In this document: piece after piece, positions 62,131-64,000 of the stretch
Layout of the letters: each line of letters opens with the position of its first letter
Numbering within the stretch: position 1 is the first letter of the stretch
Assembly (NCBI GenBank): GCA_959602045.1
Contig: CAUGRT010000007.1
Location: 1 to 64,000 of the forward strand
Direction of reading: 5' to 3'
DNA from: an uncultured Clostridia bacterium
GTDB lineage: Bacteria; Bacillota; Clostridia; UBA1381
DNA: 64,000 bases
The notes under the pieces: model-generated
What the model saw: the letters and a program-made list of their open reading frames with translations, nothing else
What the model was told of the DNA's origin: nothing
Database searches by the model: none
Translations under genes and position numbers: made by a program

Positions 62131-63375
62131 TCAGAATACCTTGCTCATCAGAACAGGCGTCATCGTATCTGCCGTATCCCAAAATGCAATTCTCATGCTG
62201 TCTTCTCCCGGCACAAAGTTCTCCGGAAGTGTAATTTCCATTTCAAGCGCTTCGCTTTCCGACTCCGATTCCACTATAGAGCTGATTCTTTTTGACGCGG
62301 TCATTCTGCCGGATTCCTTGCTGTAGACTGCCGCACCGACAAGCACAGGGAGCTGTGAAGCCGCATTGTTTTTGAACTTTACCGTCAGTTTCACGGTCAT
62401 TCCTGCCGCAAATTGGGATGATGCGGTGATTTCTGTACCGTCCGCTGCGGCAAGCTTCATCTCTTGCAGTTCAAACGGCGTTACGATAAAGCTTTTCTCC
62501 TCGCTCTCGGTTTTGTTTCCGTTTGCGTCATATGCCGTAAGTTTGATTTTCTTGGTGCAAAGCGTCATCATATCCTCCAGCAACACTCCCGTGCCGGAAT
62601 CCGAATCCAATGTTTTGGACAAGACACCATCCTCAAAAACATCATATCGCACCACGCCTTGATCGTCACTAACCGACCAATTCAGCGTCAAACTGTCAAA
62701 ATCAGCGCTGACTCCGCCGAAGTCTGTAATCTCCGGACTTGTTATATCAATGAGCGGCTCAAGTGTATTGGCATAATCCTCACTCACCTGTCCGTTCAGC
62801 AGATTTTCGTCATCATCATCCGTCAAAACCACCACTCCGACTCGGAAACTATCGGTAGGAGAGGACATGTAGATTGTATGCCAGCCCTTTTCAAGCTGAG
62901 TTCCGCTGTTGCGATCCCAATACCATCCATCCCCTGTCAGCATCTGCTTCGATTTCTCCGCACTGCAAAAATTATAGGCATTGCTCGGCTTTGTTTCACT
63001 GTCAAGCCACATATAACCCGATCGGTTCATTCCGTTCGGTCTGTCGTTCACGTTCGCCCAGATATAGTATTTTCCTGCATTTTCAATGTACACCTCTGTG
63101 CTGAGAATGACATTGCCGAAAGGATTCTGTTTCTTGATATACATTTCATTGGAGGGCGAATACCGCACGCCGTAATATAGCGCATTTCCCTGGGTACCCA
63201 AACCATACGCAATATTACGCCGTTCCCATCCATCCGTATTGCCCTTCCAGAAATTTTCACTTTTAAAGACGCGGTATGTACAATCGCCCCTGCCGAATCC
63301 TTCCGCCATCACACCGCTGCCGATCAGTCCGGACAGCATTGCCATGAAAACAAGTAAAGAAACCAATTTTTTCAT
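62131..63375 (-). CDS. Secreted carbohydrate-binding-like protein with Fn3-like and shared C-terminal domains
   Basis: 414 aa. Signal peptide (about 1-24, ending VMA), an N-terminal jelly-roll-like domain (about 28-195; GKYYIWANVNDRPNGMNRSG, LEKGWHTIYMSSPTDSFRVG), an Fn3/Ig-like domain (about 205-300; SLTLNWSVSDDQGVVRYDVF), and the recurrent C-terminal beta domain (about 310-414; GAAVYSKESGRMT ... IAFWDTADTMTPVL). No catalytic motif. GGAGGG precedes the ATG, and the ATGA start overlaps the upstream stop by 4 bp, so translation is coupled. Likely binds glycan at the cell surface. Confidence 0.78.
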   Translation of the reverse strand: MKKLVSLLVFMAMLSGLIGSGVMAEGFGRGDCTYRVFKSENFWKGNTDGWERRNIAYGLGTQGNALYYGVRYSPSNEMYIKKQNPFGNVILSTEVYIENAGKYYIWANVNDRPNGMNRSGYMWLDSETKPSNAYNFCSAEKSKQMLTGDGWYWDRNSGTQLEKGWHTIYMSSPTDSFRVGVVVLTDDDDENLLNGQVSEDYANTLEPLIDITSPEITDFGGVSADFDSLTLNWSVSDDQGVVRYDVFEDGVLSKTLDSDSGTGVLLEDMMTLCTKKIKLTAYDANGNKTESEEKSFIVTPFELQEMKLAAADGTEITASSQFAAGMTVKLTVKFKNNAASQLPVLVGAAVYSKESGRMTASKRISSIVESESESEALEMEITLPENFVPGEDSMRIAFWDTADTMTPVLMSKVF

Positions 63376-64000
63376 ATCAGTCCGCCCTCCTTCATGATTC
63401 CGTAAATCACCTTTGCTGCCATCGCTCTTGTGGTAACTGCCTTCGGTGCAAAATTGCCGTCCATTCCGTTGATGAGCTCTGCCCGATACAGCATTTCCAC
63501 ACTATCCCTTGCATAATCCGAAATCATGTTTTCATCCTCAAATTGCGCCGAATCTCTTTGGAATTTCAGTTCAACTCCACACGTTTTCAGTGCTCTTGCC
63601 GCCATTACACACATATCCTCGCGTGTGATTCTCTCGTTTGTACCAAATTTTCCGGGGAAGTTTCCGTTTGTTATACCGGCTTCCGCGGCAGCTGCAACAT
63701 ATTGGTACTGCCACATTTCAGGCGTAACATCCTCAAAATCAATTTTCGTGTCCCCAATTTTAGTGTCCCCGACATGAATATTCAGAGCGCATACTATCAT
63801 TTTGATAAATTCCGATCGTGTCACATCGGCGTTCGGGATAAAATTCCCGTTTCCGTCACCGTTCACAATTCCGGCTTCGGCAAGGCTGTTGACCGCATCC
63901 TTTGCCCATGCAGCCGAATCCAGATCGGAAAATTTGTCGCTGTTTTTGTTCACATCCGGCAGTGGCAGTACAATATTCGACGTCGACGAACTGCTGCTCG
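63372..64000 (-). CDS. C-terminal part of an SLH-domain surface protein (runs off the right edge)
   Basis: The reading frame is open to the end of the window, so the N-terminus is missing. The visible ~209 residues begin with a Ser-rich linker and SNIVLPLPDVNK, then three SLH domains with FSDLDSAAWAKDAVNSL, DFEDVTPEMWQYQYVAAAAE and FEDENMISDYARDSVEML, plus the motif VTRSEFIKMIVCAL. As in the 17410 and 1020 genes, a low-complexity linker precedes C-terminal SLH repeats. Residue pair GDTKIGDTKI lies in the linker before the second SLH. It is the upstream partner of the 62131 gene, translationally coupled (4-bp overlap). Confidence 0.85.
   Translation of the reverse strand, partial: SSSSSTSNIVLPLPDVNKNSDKFSDLDSAAWAKDAVNSLAEAGIVNGDGNGNFIPNADVTRSEFIKMIVCALNIHVGDTKIGDTKIDFEDVTPEMWQYQYVAAAAEAGITNGNFPGKFGTNERITREDMCVMAARALKTCGVELKFQRDSAQFEDENMISDYARDSVEMLYRAELINGMDGNFAPKAVTTRAMAAKVIYGIMKEGGLI

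Noticed and set aside
62464..63180. 238-codon plus-strand frame opposite the 62131 gene
   Set aside because: Antisense shadow; no ribosome site and no protein-like pattern.
1..64000. rRNA, tRNA or CRISPR array
   Set aside because: No regularly spaced direct repeats, no cloverleaf and no rRNA signature were seen by eye; a covariance scan was not possible.

Overview
This window looks like a chromosomal segment of an anaerobic, low-to-moderate-GC Firmicute of class Clostridia (Oscillospirales/Eubacteriales type). The evidence is TTGACA-N17-TATAAT promoters, strong AGGAGG ribosome sites, Gram-positive secreted proteins anchored by S-layer homology (SLH) domains rather than LPXTG, a YesM/YesN-type two-component system, a sporulation-type polysaccharide deacetylase and a bacterial class valyl-tRNA synthetase. 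The family calls come from reading the sequence; no database search was run.

Layout. 1-1 kb holds relic DNA, including a 57-codon remnant of a GH88/GH105 hydrolase. 1-5.9 kb carries an SLH surface protein, a small membrane protein and valS. 5.9-30 kb, all on the minus strand, is a large glycan-utilisation locus. In transcription order it has a 1201-aa multidomain glycosidase, then a sensor kinase and AraC-type response regulator, then a MalF/MalG/lipoprotein sugar ABC importer. The importer heads a ~16.5-kb run of SLH proteins, carbohydrate-binding proteins, a second glycosidase and an InlB-repeat polysaccharide deacetylase. Three promoters in this locus share one 20-bp element at exactly the same distance from the -10 box, which points to a single regulon.

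30-44 kb is a mixed region: a LysR/YitT divergent pair, tandem EamA transporters (one frameshifted), two serine beta-lactamase-fold hydrolases, AraC, Crp/Fnr and TetR regulators, a spore-type deacetylase, a RAYT-like transposase relative that has lost its HUH motif, citrate synthase and an MmcQ protein, with a tyrosine-recombinase relic and a copper-amine-oxidase-stalk relic. 44.5-51.4 kb (plus strand) is an envelope set: DUF5662, cardiolipin synthase, DUF4830, VanZ, CpsB-type phosphatase, MBOAT O-acetyltransferase and its DHHW partner. 51.4-54 kb has a radical SAM protein and an oleate-hydratase-like protein. 54-64 kb (minus) is a second SLH/carbohydrate-binding cluster that runs off the right edge and ends with a frameshifted CE2-type esterase relic.

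Working together: the surface proteins of both clusters share a ~150-aa galactose-binding-like module and a ~90-aa C-terminal beta domain. SLH proteins with a large uncharacterised module are interleaved with secreted glycosidases that lack any recognisable anchor. The inferred picture is a cell-surface glycan capture and import system controlled by the two-component system. A family of ~65-90-bp palindromic repeats punctuates the 32-49 kb region. No rRNA, tRNA or CRISPR array was seen.
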